Below, one piece after another: positions 19,731 through 29,626 of a stretch of 64,000 nucleotides of DNA. Position numbers and translations under genes: made by a program. Below the pieces are notes generated by a model that saw only the letters and a list, made by a program, of their open reading frames with translations, had not been told where the DNA came from and ran no database searches. The DNA lies in the NCBI RefSeq assembly GCF_000808535.1, contig NZ_JWLV01000005.1, forward strand, positions 33,607 through 97,606. The letters are read 5' to 3'. The stretch comes from Vibrio sinaloensis. GTDB taxonomy: Bacteria > Pseudomonadota > Gammaproteobacteria > Enterobacterales > Vibrionaceae. Every line of letters begins with the position of its first letter. The first letter of the stretch is position 1.

Positions 19731-20621
19731 ATGAACATTAAATGTCTGCAACTGTTCATTCATCTGTGTGATAGTAAGAGCTTTGCGAAAACCGCTTCAG
19801 CGATGCATATCAGCCCATCAGCGCTCAGTAGACAAATACAAAAGCTCGAAAGCGACACCAATCAAATCTTGTTTGTGCGTGACAACCGCAGTGTTGAGCT
19901 TACTCCGGCCGCCAAGAAGCTGCTGCCCGTGGCACTCAACATTGTTAGCGAATGGCAGAATTACAATGCTCAGTTGAATGGCCATGAAGAGGAATTAAAA
20001 GGTGAGATCCGCTTGTTTTGCTCGGTGACCGCCAGTTATAGCCACCTTCCAGAGCTGCTGTCTGAGTTTCGCCTCCAGCACCCTTTTATTGAATTTAAAC
20101 TGTCGACTGGCGACCCTGCGCAAGCCATAGAGAAAGTTCTGGCAGACGAAGCGGATATCGCAATCTCAGCCAAACCTGAACAGCTCCCAGCACGAATCGA
20201 GTTCGAAACCATCAGTGAAATTCCGCTTTCGGTTATCGCCCCAGTTGGTGTAAGCAACTTCGCCCAAGAACTGCAAAAAGAGAGCCCAGATTGGTCAGTG
20301 ATCCCTTTCATTGTTCCTGAGTCAGGCACGGCCAGAGAGCGCGCCAACACTTGGTTTAAAGCAATGAAGATCAAACCCAACATTTACGCTCAAGTCTCAG
20401 GACATGAAGCAATCGCGAGTATGGTGGCACTGGGCTGTGGCGTGGGCATTGCTCCCGATGTGGTGATTAACAACAGCCCCGTCAAAGAGAAGATTCAGCG
20501 GCTAAAAGTCGCCTCCATTAAACCATTTAGGTTAGGCGTATGTTGTAAGCGCTCGCAGTTGGACAACCCACTCGTCAAGGCGCTGTGGGATATAGCGCAG
20601 AATACTTATATCGCCCACTAG
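19731..20621 (+). CDS. ilvY: LysR-family activator IlvY
   Basis: A 296-residue LysR regulator from ATG 19731. Winged helix-turn-helix at about residues 1-60 (MNIKCLQLFIHL, ISPSALSRQIQKLESD). The effector domain has strong IlvY signatures: FCSVTASYSHLPELL, STGDPAQAIEKVLADEADI and SGHEAIASMVALGCGVGIAP. In E. coli it activates ilvC in response to acetolactate. An in-frame upstream ATG (19707) lacks a ribosome site and falls in the operator, so 19731 is preferred. Divergent from ilvC. Confidence 0.92.
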   Translation: MNIKCLQLFIHLCDSKSFAKTASAMHISPSALSRQIQKLESDTNQILFVRDNRSVELTPAAKKLLPVALNIVSEWQNYNAQLNGHEEELKGEIRLFCSVTASYSHLPELLSEFRLQHPFIEFKLSTGDPAQAIEKVLADEADIAISAKPEQLPARIEFETISEIPLSVIAPVGVSNFAQELQKESPDWSVIPFIVPESGTARERANTWFKAMKIKPNIYAQVSGHEAIASMVALGCGVGIAPDVVINNSPVKEKIQRLKVASIKPFRLGVCCKRSQLDNPLVKALWDIAQNTYIAH

Positions 20622-20640
20622 CCTTGCATCAGATACAACA

Positions 20641-20679
20641 AAGCCACCGCTTTTTCAGGTATAGAAAACACGGTGGCTT
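20641..20679. terminator. Shared terminator between ilvY and hemN
   Basis: AAGCCACCG (20641-20649) pairs with CGGTGGCTT (20671-20679) around a 21-base A/T-rich loop. The genes converge here. The tails are only weakly T-rich. Confidence 0.6.
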
Positions 20680-20712
20680 CAAACTTTTGTAGTTTTCGAA
20701 TACGAAGAAAAA

Positions 20713-22101
20713 TTAGATAACGCGAGAAAACTGCTGCTGACGCGCCTTCGCTCTTAAATACTTATCGAAACACATACAGATGTTACGAATCAGCAAACGG
20801 CCACGCAATGTCACGCGAACTTCTTTACCATCGACTTCAACCAACTCATCGTTGATAAATGTCTGAAGCAGCTCTAAGTCTTCTTTAAAGTAGTCGTTAA
20901 ATGTCACGTCAAACTCCGACTCTATCGCCGTTTTGTCGAGTTTAAAGTTACAAATAAGCTGTTTAATCACCTCACGACGCAGTAAGTCATCACTATCCAG
21001 TGCGACCCCTTTCCATAATGCATGGCGCTGGTCACTCACTTGCGCGTAGTACTTTTTCAGCTCTTTTTGGTTCTGGGCGTAAGCATCACCAATCATTGAA
21101 ATCGCAGAGACACCGAACCCAACAAGATCGGCTTCACCTTGAGTCGTGTAACCTTGGAAATTGCGATGAAGCACCCCTTCACGCTGAGCCACCGCCAGCT
21201 CATCATCCGGCTGAGCAAAGTGATCCATACCGATAAACTGGTAGCCAGCATCGGTGAGGGTTGCGATAGTATCTTGCAGAATCGCCATCTTCTCTTCGGC
21301 GACCGGCAGGTCTTCATCTTTAATCTTACGCTGCGCCGCAAACAGTTGGGGCATGTGAGCGTAGTTAAACACGGACAATCGACCCGGCTGCATCTCTAGC
21401 ACTTGTTTTAGCGTCTCGGCAAAGGAGTCTTTGGTTTGCTTTGGCAATCCGTAGATTAAATCGAGATTGGTTGAACGAAAACCTAGCTCTTTCGCGCGGG
21501 CAACCATAGCAAAAATGAACGCTTCATCTTGTTCACGGTTGACCAGTTTTTGGACTTCTTTATTGAAGTCTTGCACACCAATGCTCAAGCGGTTAAACCC
21601 TTCGCCGCGCAGGTGATCAAGCATGTCCAACTCGATTTCACGTGGGTCTACCTCAATGCTGATTTCAGCATCGCCTTCGAAGCAGAACTCTCCACGAAGA
21701 ATGGCCATCAGACGACTAATTTGCGCTTTGGTTAAGAAAGTTGGCGTACCACCACCAAAGTGCAGTTGAGTAACTTTACGCTCTTGAAGCAAAGCCGCTC
21801 GAGTGCGGATCTCAAGTTCCAACACGTCAAGATACTCATCTGCTTTGTGGGCATGGCGCGTAATCACTTTATTACAGCCACAGTAGTAGCAAAGCTTGTG
21901 ACAGAACGGAATGTGAATGTACAGCGAAAGCGGACGCTCAGGGTACTGTGTACAAGCCATGTCGTAATCCGAAACCGTAAAGGCTTCATGAAACTCGAGT
22001 GCTGTTGGGTAAGAGGTATAGCGAGGACCAGAGTAGTTGTACTTATCCAGTATGGCTTGATCCCAGACAATTTGTTGGCTTGCGACGACAGGCTGCGACA
22101 T
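20713..22101 (-). CDS. hemN: Oxygen-independent coproporphyrinogen III dehydrogenase
   Basis: A 462-residue radical-SAM enzyme that oxidatively decarboxylates coproporphyrinogen III to protoporphyrinogen IX without oxygen. The cluster motif CHKLCYYC is at residues 67-74 with a fourth Cys (C76) as in E. coli HemN. SAM-binding HFGGGTPTFL follows. Other HemN marks: DLIYGLPKQT, NYAHMPQLF and GMDHFAQPDDELAVAQ. The length and C-terminal region fit HemN rather than HemW. Another haem gene, hemB, lies at 30750-31799. No FNR site was recognised upstream. Confidence 0.96.
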   Translation of the reverse strand: MSQPVVASQQIVWDQAILDKYNYSGPRYTSYPTALEFHEAFTVSDYDMACTQYPERPLSLYIHIPFCHKLCYYCGCNKVITRHAHKADEYLDVLELEIRTRAALLQERKVTQLHFGGGTPTFLTKAQISRLMAILRGEFCFEGDAEISIEVDPREIELDMLDHLRGEGFNRLSIGVQDFNKEVQKLVNREQDEAFIFAMVARAKELGFRSTNLDLIYGLPKQTKDSFAETLKQVLEMQPGRLSVFNYAHMPQLFAAQRKIKDEDLPVAEEKMAILQDTIATLTDAGYQFIGMDHFAQPDDELAVAQREGVLHRNFQGYTTQGEADLVGFGVSAISMIGDAYAQNQKELKKYYAQVSDQRHALWKGVALDSDDLLRREVIKQLICNFKLDKTAIESEFDVTFNDYFKEDLELLQTFINDELVEVDGKEVRVTLRGRLLIRNICMCFDKYLRAKARQQQFSRVI

Positions 22102-22272
22102 GTTGGTTTTTCCGTTTGGGCTGTAATGCTTAACTTATAATTAGCAGGCTATTTTGCCACACCTCAGTGAAACTGGCGGAAAGGCTGGCTGCTTTTTGAG
22201 TAGCAATACTCAGAATTGATAACTCGATCACTACCCATTAAGTGTAAGCGATCGAGTGATAGTTGCATCGAC

Positions 22273-22761
22273 CTAGATCATTTGGATGTTGATCTGGTTG
22301 TTGAGAGGTTGAACCTTTTTCTGCAGTCGCTTGAGCTCTTCAATGATCGCATCTTGTAGACGCGTTTCGGCTTTATGGCGTTCAAGGTTTTGTTTCATGC
22401 GCTCTTTCTTAACCAAGTTCTGGCGTTCTTCACCACGAGCCATATCTTTTACGATATGGAACAGTTCGGATGTCGCTGGATACTCGGCGTCAAAATCGAC
22501 TCTATCGTCACCTTGAACGTAATCCATGATGTTGTACAGGCGAATACTGATTTCCGATAAATCACATTGGCCTTGAATACCCGCCAAACAAAGCACGTGA
22601 ACACTTTCAAAGATGTTCGCGTTTCGCTTTTCAATGGCTAGCTTTTGGTGCTGCAGTTGCAACTCCTTTTGCTTCTTAAGCTGGAGCAGAAGGTAACCTG
22701 CATATGAGGCTAAGCCGAGGATAATCGCTCCACCTGCAATGGCTAATAAGGTTACATTCAT
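22273..22761 (-). CDS. DUF2489-family membrane-anchored protein
   Basis: 162 residues with one N-terminal membrane helix (about 4-27, LLAIAGGAIILGLASYAGYL). A cytoplasmic helical region follows with a conserved-looking core HVLCLAGIQGQCDLSEISIR and a charged C-terminal coiled coil (about 110-155). It matches the DUF2489 family of Vibrio and relatives; I know no function. It lies 7 bp after yihI, so it is co-transcribed with yihI and the methyltransferase. Confidence 0.8.
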   Translation of the reverse strand: MNVTLLAIAGGAIILGLASYAGYLLLQLKKQKELQLQHQKLAIEKRNANIFESVHVLCLAGIQGQCDLSEISIRLYNIMDYVQGDDRVDFDAEYPATSELFHIVKDMARGEERQNLVKKERMKQNLERHKAETRLQDAIIEELKRLQKKVQPLNNQINIQMI

Positions 22762-22768
22762 CGCTTAC

Positions 22769-23311
22769 TTATCCTTTAAATTGGTCTAGATCCAAGTCTT
22801 CAAACTGTGAAAGTAGGTCGTCATCAGACCCTAGTTCACGACTCAACGTTTTCTCAGTGTGCTCTTCTTGCTCTGACTCATCTTCATCGTAGATGCCAAG
22901 CTGTTTCATCAGAACTTCAATGCGCGCCAGTTTCTCATCTACGTACTTCTGTAGACCTGAACCTAGGCTTTCACCTTCTTCAATACGGTCTAGCAACACA
23001 TTAAGCTGCGCATCGTTTTCTAGCATTGCAAGCTCTTGCTCTGCGCTTAAACGACGTTCCGCTTTGCTTTGTTTCTTCTGCGGCTCAACCACAAGTGGAA
23101 TTTTCTTTTTGCTGCCTAAACGCGGATCACGCTTCTGCCCTGTTGTCTGTTGCTTACTTGCTTTAGCTTCAGAGTTACGGCCACCTGTTTTTAGGCCTTT
23201 GCGCTTTTTATCTTTTTTACGCAGACGTCCTTCAACATCTGATTGAGTGCGATTACGAACGACAACAACGTCGCCATTACCGCCAGATCTTACTTTTTTA
23301 CTACGGCTCAT
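22769..23311 (-). CDS. yihI: Der GTPase-activating protein YihI
   Basis: A 180-residue protein with a very basic N-terminal half (MSRSKKVRSGGN, KKDKKRKGLKTGG, KRDPRLGSKKKIPL) and an acidic, helical C-terminal half (ERRLSAEQELAMLENDAQLN, DEDESEQEEH). This is the YihI pattern. YihI stimulates GTP hydrolysis by Der and slows 50S ribosome maturation in E. coli. Here, as in E. coli, it lies in the polA-spf-engB neighbourhood. Its ATG overlaps the stop of the upstream methyltransferase gene by one base. Confidence 0.92.
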   Translation of the reverse strand: MSRSKKVRSGGNGDVVVVRNRTQSDVEGRLRKKDKKRKGLKTGGRNSEAKASKQQTTGQKRDPRLGSKKKIPLVVEPQKKQSKAERRLSAEQELAMLENDAQLNVLLDRIEEGESLGSGLQKYVDEKLARIEVLMKQLGIYDEDESEQEEHTEKTLSRELGSDDDLLSQFEDLDLDQFKG

Positions 23312-23949
23312 TACTGGGCTTTCCTCAGTAAAATTACATCATTACCAATAAATTCAAGCTCGAGCTGATCCCGCTCTGCCAAATATTGAAACGTTTTACG
23401 ACTGAAAAACACCACATGGGTCAGATCGTTTTTGTAATGCCAAGAGGCAAATGCTTCAACATCAATGACCATTTTGGTCATAAGACCAATCCAGCCACCA
23501 GGCTTAACCAAATTTAACCATTGCTGCCACACCAAGTTCGGCGTATAGAGGTGCTCGATCACTTCGGTAGCAGTCATAAAATCATACGACTCTGCTAGCA
23601 CCAATTTATCTGGGTGATAGTAGATATCGTAAAGACTCATGGTGTGTCCTTGCTCTTCCAACATTAAAGATAATGTTGGGCCAGGGCCACAGCCAAAATC
23701 GATCCCGTGAGAGTTAGGTTCAATACGCTCTAATATGGGGTCTGCAACCCGAGATAAAAAGCGTCGGTAGCCTTCATCTTGTGGGTTGTTTTCATGCATA
23801 TCATAGTGCGCTTTTTCTTGTTCTTCATCCAAACGCTGGTCTGGATTAACGAACACCAGTTCACATTGCAAGCACTGAAGATATTCTCGGCGCTTATCTT
23901 GAAAATAGCGCTTAGTCTCTGGGCTTTGGCAAAGGGGGCAATTATGCAT
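23311..23949 (-). CDS. Class I SAM-dependent methyltransferase with zinc-ribbon N-terminus
   Basis: 212 residues. The N-terminus holds two CxxC pairs (CPLC at 4-7 and CLQC at about 26-29), a likely zinc ribbon. The SAM-binding motif IDFGCGPGPTLSLML follows near residue 83, then FMTATEVIEHL. The C-terminal part (WIGLMTKMVIDVEAFASWHY) fits a Methyltransf_23-type fold. The substrate is unknown. First gene of the operon with yihI and DUF2489. Confidence 0.8.
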   Translation of the reverse strand: MHNCPLCQSPETKRYFQDKRREYLQCLQCELVFVNPDQRLDEEQEKAHYDMHENNPQDEGYRRFLSRVADPILERIEPNSHGIDFGCGPGPTLSLMLEEQGHTMSLYDIYYHPDKLVLAESYDFMTATEVIEHLYTPNLVWQQWLNLVKPGGWIGLMTKMVIDVEAFASWHYKNDLTHVVFFSRKTFQYLAERDQLELEFIGNDVILLRKAQ

Positions 23950-24057
23950 AGCGTCTGCGTTGACTCATCCTCAAACGGGATGCGAAACATACCAGAAACT
24001 GGCGTTAGAGTGGAGCACTATTGTGCAAATAATCATCGATTCATTGAAATTAAGAGA

Positions 24058-24397
24058 TAAAAAAAGCGATAGGGTTAACTATCGCTTTCTAAATGCCTTG
24101 CGGCCAAACTGTGTGGTACTGATTTCAGTACACCAATATTCCGTTTGTTTTTGGTGCTTTCCCTGCCAAAAATGTTGTTTGCCACCATCCTGGTGAGTTT
24201 TGGCTTTCCTTTTACTTCCTGCTACCTGGGTTAGTCCTTAACCTGATCCGTTTCACTGTCTTAAACCATTAGACAAATTGACCATCCCTATCCAGTAGGC
24301 TTCCTACCTACCCTGCATCCTGCTGATCACCCAGCAATCCTAGCTTGCGTCCTTGGAGACCTCCTGGTCTGAAATCCTTACTCAGCTCCCTGCCGAT
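24058..24397 (-). ncRNA. csrB: CsrB-family small RNA
   Basis: A non-coding transcript of about 340 nt. The minus strand carries about 16 GGA motifs, ten of them AGGA, several in hairpin loops such as CACC-AGGA-TGGTG and GACC-AGGA-GGTC. These are CsrA-binding sites that titrate the global regulator CsrA. The predicted 5' end TCGGCAGGGAG resembles E. coli CsrB GTCGACAGGGAG. It ends in hairpin AAGCGATAG/CTATCGCTT (24064-24087) plus T-run. Vibrios carry several CsrB paralogs (csrB/C/D), so which one this is remains open. It lies between the methyltransferase and cytochrome c4 genes. Confidence 0.88.
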
Positions 24398-24403
24398 AAG
24401 TAC

Positions 24404-24431
24404 ACTCTACCGCTTTCCTCTCACTGCGCAA
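24404..24431 (-). promoter_or_regulatory. Promoter of the CsrB-type RNA
   Basis: -35 TTGCGC (24426-24431), 16-bp spacer and -10 TAGAGT (24404-24409) on the minus strand place the start near 24397. No VarA/GacA-type inverted repeat was recognised in the upstream 80 bp. Confidence 0.6.
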
Positions 24432-24606
24432 TTAGCTGGGAGAAATAAATCGAGATAATTTTTAGCCTCTTTCATTACTCCATAATTTTCAATTACTTAT
24501 TTTTAATGGGTGGATATTGATGGACGCAAGTATGGCAAATATCTCACACAGCACTGAGAAACAAGCAGTGACAAGGCACAAACTAAGAAGTGAGCTCTAT
24601 CACACG

Positions 24607-24637
24607 AAAAAGCCCAGAGACAATCTCTGGGCTTTTT
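24607..24637 (-). terminator. Terminator of the cytochrome c4 gene
   Basis: AAAAAGCCCAGAGA-caa-TCTCTGGGCTTTTT perfect hairpin, 35 bp after the stop. Confidence 0.93.
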
Positions 24638-24671
24638 CAATACAACTTTGCGCTCGAACAAATGATAGGGC

Positions 24672-25289
24672 TTAGTGTAGGCCGCCAACGTATTTAGAAA
24701 GAGTATCGATATCTTCGTCCGTCAGCTTCTTCGCAATATCACGCATCATCGCGTTCATATCGTTGTTGCGAGAGCCATCACGGAACTTCTCTAACTGAGC
24801 TTTAATGTAGTCAGCATGCTGGCCAGAAATCTTAGGGAAGCCAGAAAGCTCTGTGCCGTTACCACGAGGGCCATGACAAGCAATACACGCTGTTAGACCA
24901 CGCTCAGCATCACCCGCGGTGTAAAGTGCTTTACCCGCATCGACAACATTTTCAGGTGTTGTATTGTGTGAGATCGGAAGCGACGCATAGTAAGCCGCTA
25001 GGTCTTTCATATCTTGCTCTGATAGCGGCATTGCCATACCACTCATCACAGGATCCATACGACCTTGCTTTCCATTGCTAGTCATACCCAACTTGAATTC
25101 TTTCAGCTGCTTTTCAATATATTTAGCATGCTGACCTGCAAGTTTAGGGTACATAGCGAGTTGACTGTTGCCATCAGCACCATGGCAGGCAACACAGGTT
25201 TGGGATTTTGCTTTACCAGCTTCAATACTGCCTTGGGCCCATACAGAGCAGCTGGCTAAAAGACTCAAGATTAGCGCTAATTTCTTCAT
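24672..25289 (-). CDS. Dihaem cytochrome c4
   Basis: A 205-residue periplasmic protein with signal peptide (about 1-19, ASCSVWA-QG). Two cytochrome c domains carry CVACH (32-36) and CIACH (about 135-139). The GNGTELSGFPKISGQHADYI repeat of the first half's GNSQLAMYPKLAGQHAKYI confirms internal duplication, the hallmark of cytochrome c4. It passes electrons from the bc1 complex to terminal oxidases such as cbb3. Divergent from engB. It may be a RyhB or iron-regulated target, but nothing in the sequence shows that directly. Confidence 0.93.
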   Translation of the reverse strand: MKKLALILSLLASCSVWAQGSIEAGKAKSQTCVACHGADGNSQLAMYPKLAGQHAKYIEKQLKEFKLGMTSNGKQGRMDPVMSGMAMPLSEQDMKDLAAYYASLPISHNTTPENVVDAGKALYTAGDAERGLTACIACHGPRGNGTELSGFPKISGQHADYIKAQLEKFRDGSRNNDMNAMMRDIAKKLTDEDIDTLSKYVGGLH

Positions 25290-25437
25290 GACATTCCATT
25301 ATAATTATCAAGCTTCCAGTACCACTTGCTGTTGCCAGTCGTGATACAATAGGCGACCTTATGCCGAGCACGGTTATTTTACACAATTTCACAAAAAAGT
25401 AATCAATCGACTACACAAAGTCGAGATGGAGTTAACA

Positions 25438-26103
25438 GTGAGCGTAAAAATTCATTATCAAAACACGCATTTCATCACGAGTGCGCCGGATATCCGCGCC
25501 TTGCCAGCAGATGAAGGTATCGAAGTTGCGTTTGCAGGTCGCTCCAATGCGGGCAAATCCAGCTCCCTAAACCGATTGACCAATCAGCGTAGTCTGGCAA
25601 AAACCAGTAAAACACCTGGCCGTACACAATTAATTAACCTTTTTAAGGTGACCGACGGTTGCCACATCGTCGACTTACCGGGTTACGGCTTTGCTCAAGT
25701 GCCATTAGAAATGAAGAAAAAATGGCAAAAGTCACTGGGTGAATACCTACAAAAACGCCAAAGCTTGAAAGGTCTCGTGGTGTTGATGGATATCCGTCAC
25801 CCGATGAAAGACCTCGACCAACAGCTTATCTTCTGGGCGGTAGACAGCGGCATTCCTGTACAAGTTCTGCTGACCAAAGCAGACAAGCTCAAGAGCGGTG
25901 CACGCAAAGCACAAGTGTTGAAGATTAAGAAAGATGCCGTTGGGTTTGGTGGTGATGTAAGCGTTGCAGCGTTTTCTTCACTCAAAGGGATTGGTGTTGA
26001 CACACTACGAAACAAACTTGATGAGTGGTTTGCGCCGGCGCTGGCGGATGCAATCACAGATGACATCATCGACGAAGAGAATCAGGATAATCAAGACGAC
26101 TAG
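25438..26103 (+). CDS. engB: Ribosome biogenesis GTP-binding protein EngB (YihA/YsxC)
   Basis: A 221-residue essential GTPase in late 50S assembly. G1 is [10 protein letters not shown]3 DLPGYG, G4 TKAD; the TRQ-like segment [13 protein letters not shown] holds G2. The GTG start at 25438 is preferred over the in-frame ATG at 25426 because GGAG lies 7 bp before the GTG and E. coli YihA begins at this point. The acidic tail ([14 protein letters not shown]) is common in vibrios. Followed by a terminator; spf and polA come next on the opposite strand. Confidence 0.95.
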   Translation: MSVKIHYQNTHFITSAPDIRALPADEGIEVAFAGRSNAGKSSSLNRLTNQRSLAKTSKTPGRTQLINLFKVTDGCHIVDLPGYGFAQVPLEMKKKWQKSLGEYLQKRQSLKGLVVLMDIRHPMKDLDQQLIFWAVDSGIPVQVLLTKADKLKSGARKAQVLKIKKDAVGFGGDVSVAAFSSLKGIGVDTLRNKLDEWFAPALADAITDDIIDEENQDNQDD

Positions 26104-26122
26104 CCTGACAAAATAGCACTTG

Positions 26123-26150
26123 AAGCCCTGCCACCTTGGCGGGGCTTTTT
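26123..26150 (+). terminator. Terminator of engB
   Basis: AAGCCCTGCC-acctt-GGCGGGGCTT with T-run, 20 bp after the engB stop. Confidence 0.9.
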
Positions 26151-26161
26151 GTTACGGGCAT

Positions 26162-26185
26162 AAAAAACCCCGCCTTTAGGCGGGG
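26162..26185 (-). terminator. Minus-strand terminator with no assigned gene
   Basis: CCCCGCC-TAAA-GGCGGGG on the minus strand followed by six T. No coding sequence feeds it. It could end an unannotated small RNA from the 26190-26540 region or read-through from spf. Confidence 0.85.
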
Positions 26186-26549
26186 CAACGGGAGAGAATA
26201 TAGATAGGTAATAATTATTGTGTGCTGATAATCATCGATACCTGTCGACAATGCAATTCTGATTTTAGTGAGGATTTCGAAGCAATCCCTTCCCCCACAA
26301 GAAAACAAGTTATTGTTTTATAATAACTTAGACAGCCTAAAGTGAAATCTGGCACATCAAGCCGCCCGTTAGTTTCCTAACAAAAATAACCAAAGTGTGA
26401 TTGGTATTTATTTACAAACGTTGTGAAAATTACAGACAGAGGGGTCTAAGCTGAGTGGCGTTTGGAGGATATAAACTGAGTGGATATAGGCGTTTTTAGT
26501 GCGGGTTGTGACGTTTTACTCGCATGAGCTGACTTTTTCTTTGCCACAA
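26186..26549. other. Non-coding region between the orphan terminator and spf
   Basis: No open frame of note. In Aliivibrio a second small RNA (VSsrna24) has been reported in the polA-engB interval beside spf; the orphan terminator at 26162-26185 would suit such a transcript. A TATAAA (about 26318, minus strand) is only a weak promoter candidate. Confidence 0.35.
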
Positions 26550-26655
26550 TAAAAAACGCCCCAGTCAAAAGCTGACTGGGGCGGCTGAATCAGCCTAATC
26601 CAATAACGTGAAACAAAAGGTCTGAAAGATAGAACATCTTACCTCTGTACCCTAC
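26550..26655 (-). ncRNA. spf: Spot 42 small RNA
   Basis: The 5' end GTAGGGTACAGAGGTAAGAT and the following TTCTATCTTTCAGACC are identical to E. coli Spot 42. It ends in terminator GCCCCAGTCAG-cttt-TGACTGGGGC plus T-run. Length about 106 nt (E. coli 109). It sits between polA and engB as in Enterobacteria. Spot 42 is an Hfq-dependent repressor of secondary carbon and redox genes, itself repressed by CRP-cAMP. The unstructured regions are conserved; the hairpin before the terminator is shorter. Confidence 0.97.
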
Positions 26656-26768
26656 GCCGATTAATGTACAACATTTGGTCAGAAATGAAAACAATTTTTG
26701 TAAGTTTTTTTCATGAAAATTTTGTTAAATAACATTTAGGCCAAACTTACCCCTACTTATTTATTGAT

Positions 26769-26797
26769 AAAAAAAAGCCAGCGTTTGTGCGCTGGCT
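26769..26797 (-). terminator. Terminator of polA
   Basis: AGCCAGCG-cacaaa-CGCTGGCT on the minus strand plus eight T, 34 bp after the polA stop. Confidence 0.93.
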
Positions 26798-26830
26798 CAT
26801 GTTATTTACCCAATTTAGACTATTTTGTGT

Positions 26831-29626
26831 CTAGTGTGCCTGATCCCAGTTGTCACCATGACCCGCTTCAGCCACTAACGGTACATCGAGTGTCGCTGCA
26901 GACTCCATCAATTGTTGTACTTTACTTTCAATTTCGGTCAAAGCTGACTCCTGAACTTCAAATACCAATTCATCGTGTACTTGCATCAGTAGTTTAACGC
27001 GACCATCACCTTCCGCCTGAATCCACTCATCGACAAGCAGCATCGCTTTTTTGATGATATCAGCAGCAGTGCCTTGCATCGGTGCGTTGATCGCGGCACG
27101 TTCTGCCGCTTTTCGGCGCATCCCATTGCGAGACTTGATTTCAGGAAGGTGTAAACGGCGACCAAATATCGTTTCTACGTAACCTTGCTCAGCTGCGGCA
27201 CTGCGAGTGTCTTCCATATACTGCATGACACCAGGGTAGCGTTCAAAGTAGGTGTTCATGTAGTCCTGAGCTTCACCGCGAGGAATCCCTAACTGTTTTG
27301 CGAGACCAAACGCACTCATACCGTAGATAAGACCAAAGTTGACTGCTTTCGCTCGGCGACGCTGCTCTGAGCTGACTTGGTCGATGGTTGTTCCCATAAT
27401 TTCTGCCGCCGTCGCAGCGTGGATATCTTTGCCTTGTTGGAAAGCATCCAACAGCGCTTTGTCACCCGACAGGTGCGCCATAATACGAAGTTCAATCTGT
27501 GAATAGTCGACCGCCATGATCTTGTAACCATGCGGTGCAATAAATGCTTGGCGGATACGACGACCTTCATCATTTCGAATAGGGATATTCTGCAAGTTTG
27601 GATCGGTCGAAGATAAACGCCCTGTCGCTGTCACTGCTTGATGATAAGAGGTGTGCACTCGACCCGTCTCTGGGTTAATCATCTTCGGCAACTTATCGGT
27701 GTAAGTCGATTTCAGTTTGGCTAAACCACGATATTCAAGGATCAGTTTTGGTAATGGATAGTCCAACGCCAACTCTTGCAGCACTTCTTCATTGGTTGAA
27801 GGCGTGCCTGATGGCGTCTTCTTAATAACAGGCAGACCCATCTTATCGAATAGTAACGCTTGCAGTTGCTTAGGTGAGTTCATGTTGAACTCTTGCTCAG
27901 CAATTTCATACGCTTTCTGCTCGAGTTCGTCTAGGCGTTGTGCAATCTCTTGCGACTGAGCCGCGAGCTTCATATCATCGATCAAGACGCCAGTGCGCTC
28001 AATGCGTGATAGCACTGGGACAAGCGGCACTTCTATCTCTTCATAAATCGCTTTCAACTGCTCATCTTTTTCGATATTTGCCATGAGGCGGTTGTGCAAG
28101 CGTAATGTTACGTCCGCATCTTCCGCCGCATACGGTGAGGCTTGATCAAGTTCAATTTGGTTGAATGTGAGCTGTTTCTTGCCTTTACCCGCGATTTGTT
28201 CAAACGAGATGCAACTGTGCTGAAGAAAGCGCAGGGCTAAGCTGTCCATGTCATGCTTACCACCGACACTATTGTAAACGTAGGAAGCGAGCATGGTGTC
28301 ATGCTTGATGCCCTTCATTTCAATGCCATAACGTGCCAACACGCTTGCGTCATACTTTAAGTTTTGACCAACTTTCGCTTGGGTATCATCTTCCAAGATA
28401 GGTTTCAGCTGTGCCAATACCCAATCACGATCAAGTTGTTGAGGCGCATCTAGGTAGTCATGAGCAACCGGTACATATGCCGCGACACCTTCTTCTGTGG
28501 CAAACGACAGACCAACCAGATTAGCAACCATATAGTCTAGGCTGTCTGTCTCGGTATCAAATGCAAAGACATCGGCGGCTTTTAACTTCTCAAGCCAAGT
28601 GTTAAATGTGGCTTCATCTAAGATGGTTTCGTATTGGCTGCGATCAATGGTGACAGCGGAAGTATCCATCTCAACCGTACTAGTACTCTTCGCTGAAGAA
28701 GCAGCTGCACCAGACTTTTCATCAGCTTCTACAACACCCGAACCACCATCAAGCAGCTCGTTCAGCCATGACTTAAACACAAGCTGGCCGTAAAGCTTGA
28801 TCAGCTCATCTTTATTCGGCTCATTTTTTAGCAAAGATTCTGGCGTTTCTTCGAGTTCCACATCCAGTTTGATAGTTGCCAACTCATAAGACAGCATGGC
28901 GTTGTCTTTGTTATCAAGCAGTTTTTTCGCCATGGTCTTTGAGCCACGGAATCCAAGTGGCGCGATATCATCAAGGTTCTCATACAGCTTTTCGAGACTA
29001 CCAATACCTTGAAGGAGCGCTTTTGCGGTTTTATCACCCACCCCCGGAACGCCAGGAATGTTATCGACCTTATCTCCCATCAACGCGAGGTAGTCGATGA
29101 TCAATTCTGGTGGAATGCCAAATTTTTCCACCACTCCATCACGATCCATCACAACGTTGGTCATGGTGTTGATCAAGGTAACGTTGTCATCCACGAGCTG
29201 TGCCATGTCCTTATCACCCGTACTGATCAAAACAGGCATACCCGCTTGCGACGCCTGATACGCTAACGTGCCGATCACGTCATCGGCTTCTACACCTGGC
29301 ACACAGATAAGTGGCAAGCCCATTGCGCGAATCACATTGTGCAGCGGCTCAATTTGGCAGCGAAGATCATCTGGCATTGGTGGTCGATTGGCTTTGTACT
29401 CTGGATACATATCATCGCGGAAGGTTTTGCCTTTCGCATCAAAGACCACTGCCATTCGATCTGAAGAGAATTGACGCATCATGCTACGCAGCATATTCAC
29501 TACACCATAAACGGCGTTTGTCGGAATATCTCCGTTGCTCATGGTTTCTGGGTAAGCATGAAACGCACGATATAAGTAGGAAGAACCATCGATCAGAATC
29601 AATGGGTTATCAGGAATATTAGCCAT
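26831..29626 (-). CDS. polA: DNA polymerase I
   Basis: A 931-residue polymerase, full length for the family. The N-terminal 5'-3' exonuclease/FEN domain (about 1-290; [24 protein letters not shown]) is followed by a 3'-5' exonuclease domain that keeps catalytic acids ([12 protein letters not shown]). The family A polymerase domain has [36 protein letters not shown] and VHDELVFEV. The start is MANIPDNPL at 29624-29626; a longer in-frame extension of 30 codons has no support. It fills gaps in repair and removes Okazaki primers. Next to spf as in E. coli. Confidence 0.97.
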   Translation of the reverse strand: MANIPDNPLILIDGSSYLYRAFHAYPETMSNGDIPTNAVYGVVNMLRSMMRQFSSDRMAVVFDAKGKTFRDDMYPEYKANRPPMPDDLRCQIEPLHNVIRAMGLPLICVPGVEADDVIGTLAYQASQAGMPVLISTGDKDMAQLVDDNVTLINTMTNVVMDRDGVVEKFGIPPELIIDYLALMGDKVDNIPGVPGVGDKTAKALLQGIGSLEKLYENLDDIAPLGFRGSKTMAKKLLDNKDNAMLSYELATIKLDVELEETPESLLKNEPNKDELIKLYGQLVFKSWLNELLDGGSGVVEADEKSGAAASSAKSTSTVEMDTSAVTIDRSQYETILDEATFNTWLEKLKAADVFAFDTETDSLDYMVANLVGLSFATEEGVAAYVPVAHDYLDAPQQLDRDWVLAQLKPILEDDTQAKVGQNLKYDASVLARYGIEMKGIKHDTMLASYVYNSVGGKHDMDSLALRFLQHSCISFEQIAGKGKKQLTFNQIELDQASPYAAEDADVTLRLHNRLMANIEKDEQLKAIYEEIEVPLVPVLSRIERTGVLIDDMKLAAQSQEIAQRLDELEQKAYEIAEQEFNMNSPKQLQALLFDKMGLPVIKKTPSGTPSTNEEVLQELALDYPLPKLILEYRGLAKLKSTYTDKLPKMINPETGRVHTSYHQAVTATGRLSSTDPNLQNIPIRNDEGRRIRQAFIAPHGYKIMAVDYSQIELRIMAHLSGDKALLDAFQQGKDIHAATAAEIMGTTIDQVSSEQRRRAKAVNFGLIYGMSAFGLAKQLGIPRGEAQDYMNTYFERYPGVMQYMEDTRSAAAEQGYVETIFGRRLHLPEIKSRNGMRRKAAERAAINAPMQGTAADIIKKAMLLVDEWIQAEGDGRVKLLMQVHDELVFEVQESALTEIESKVQQLMESAATLDVPLVAEAGHGDNWDQAH

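Noticed and set aside
22222..22258. ACTCGATC...GATCGAGT inverted repeat between DUF2489 and hemN.
   Set aside because: Long loop and no T-run; not convincing as a terminator.
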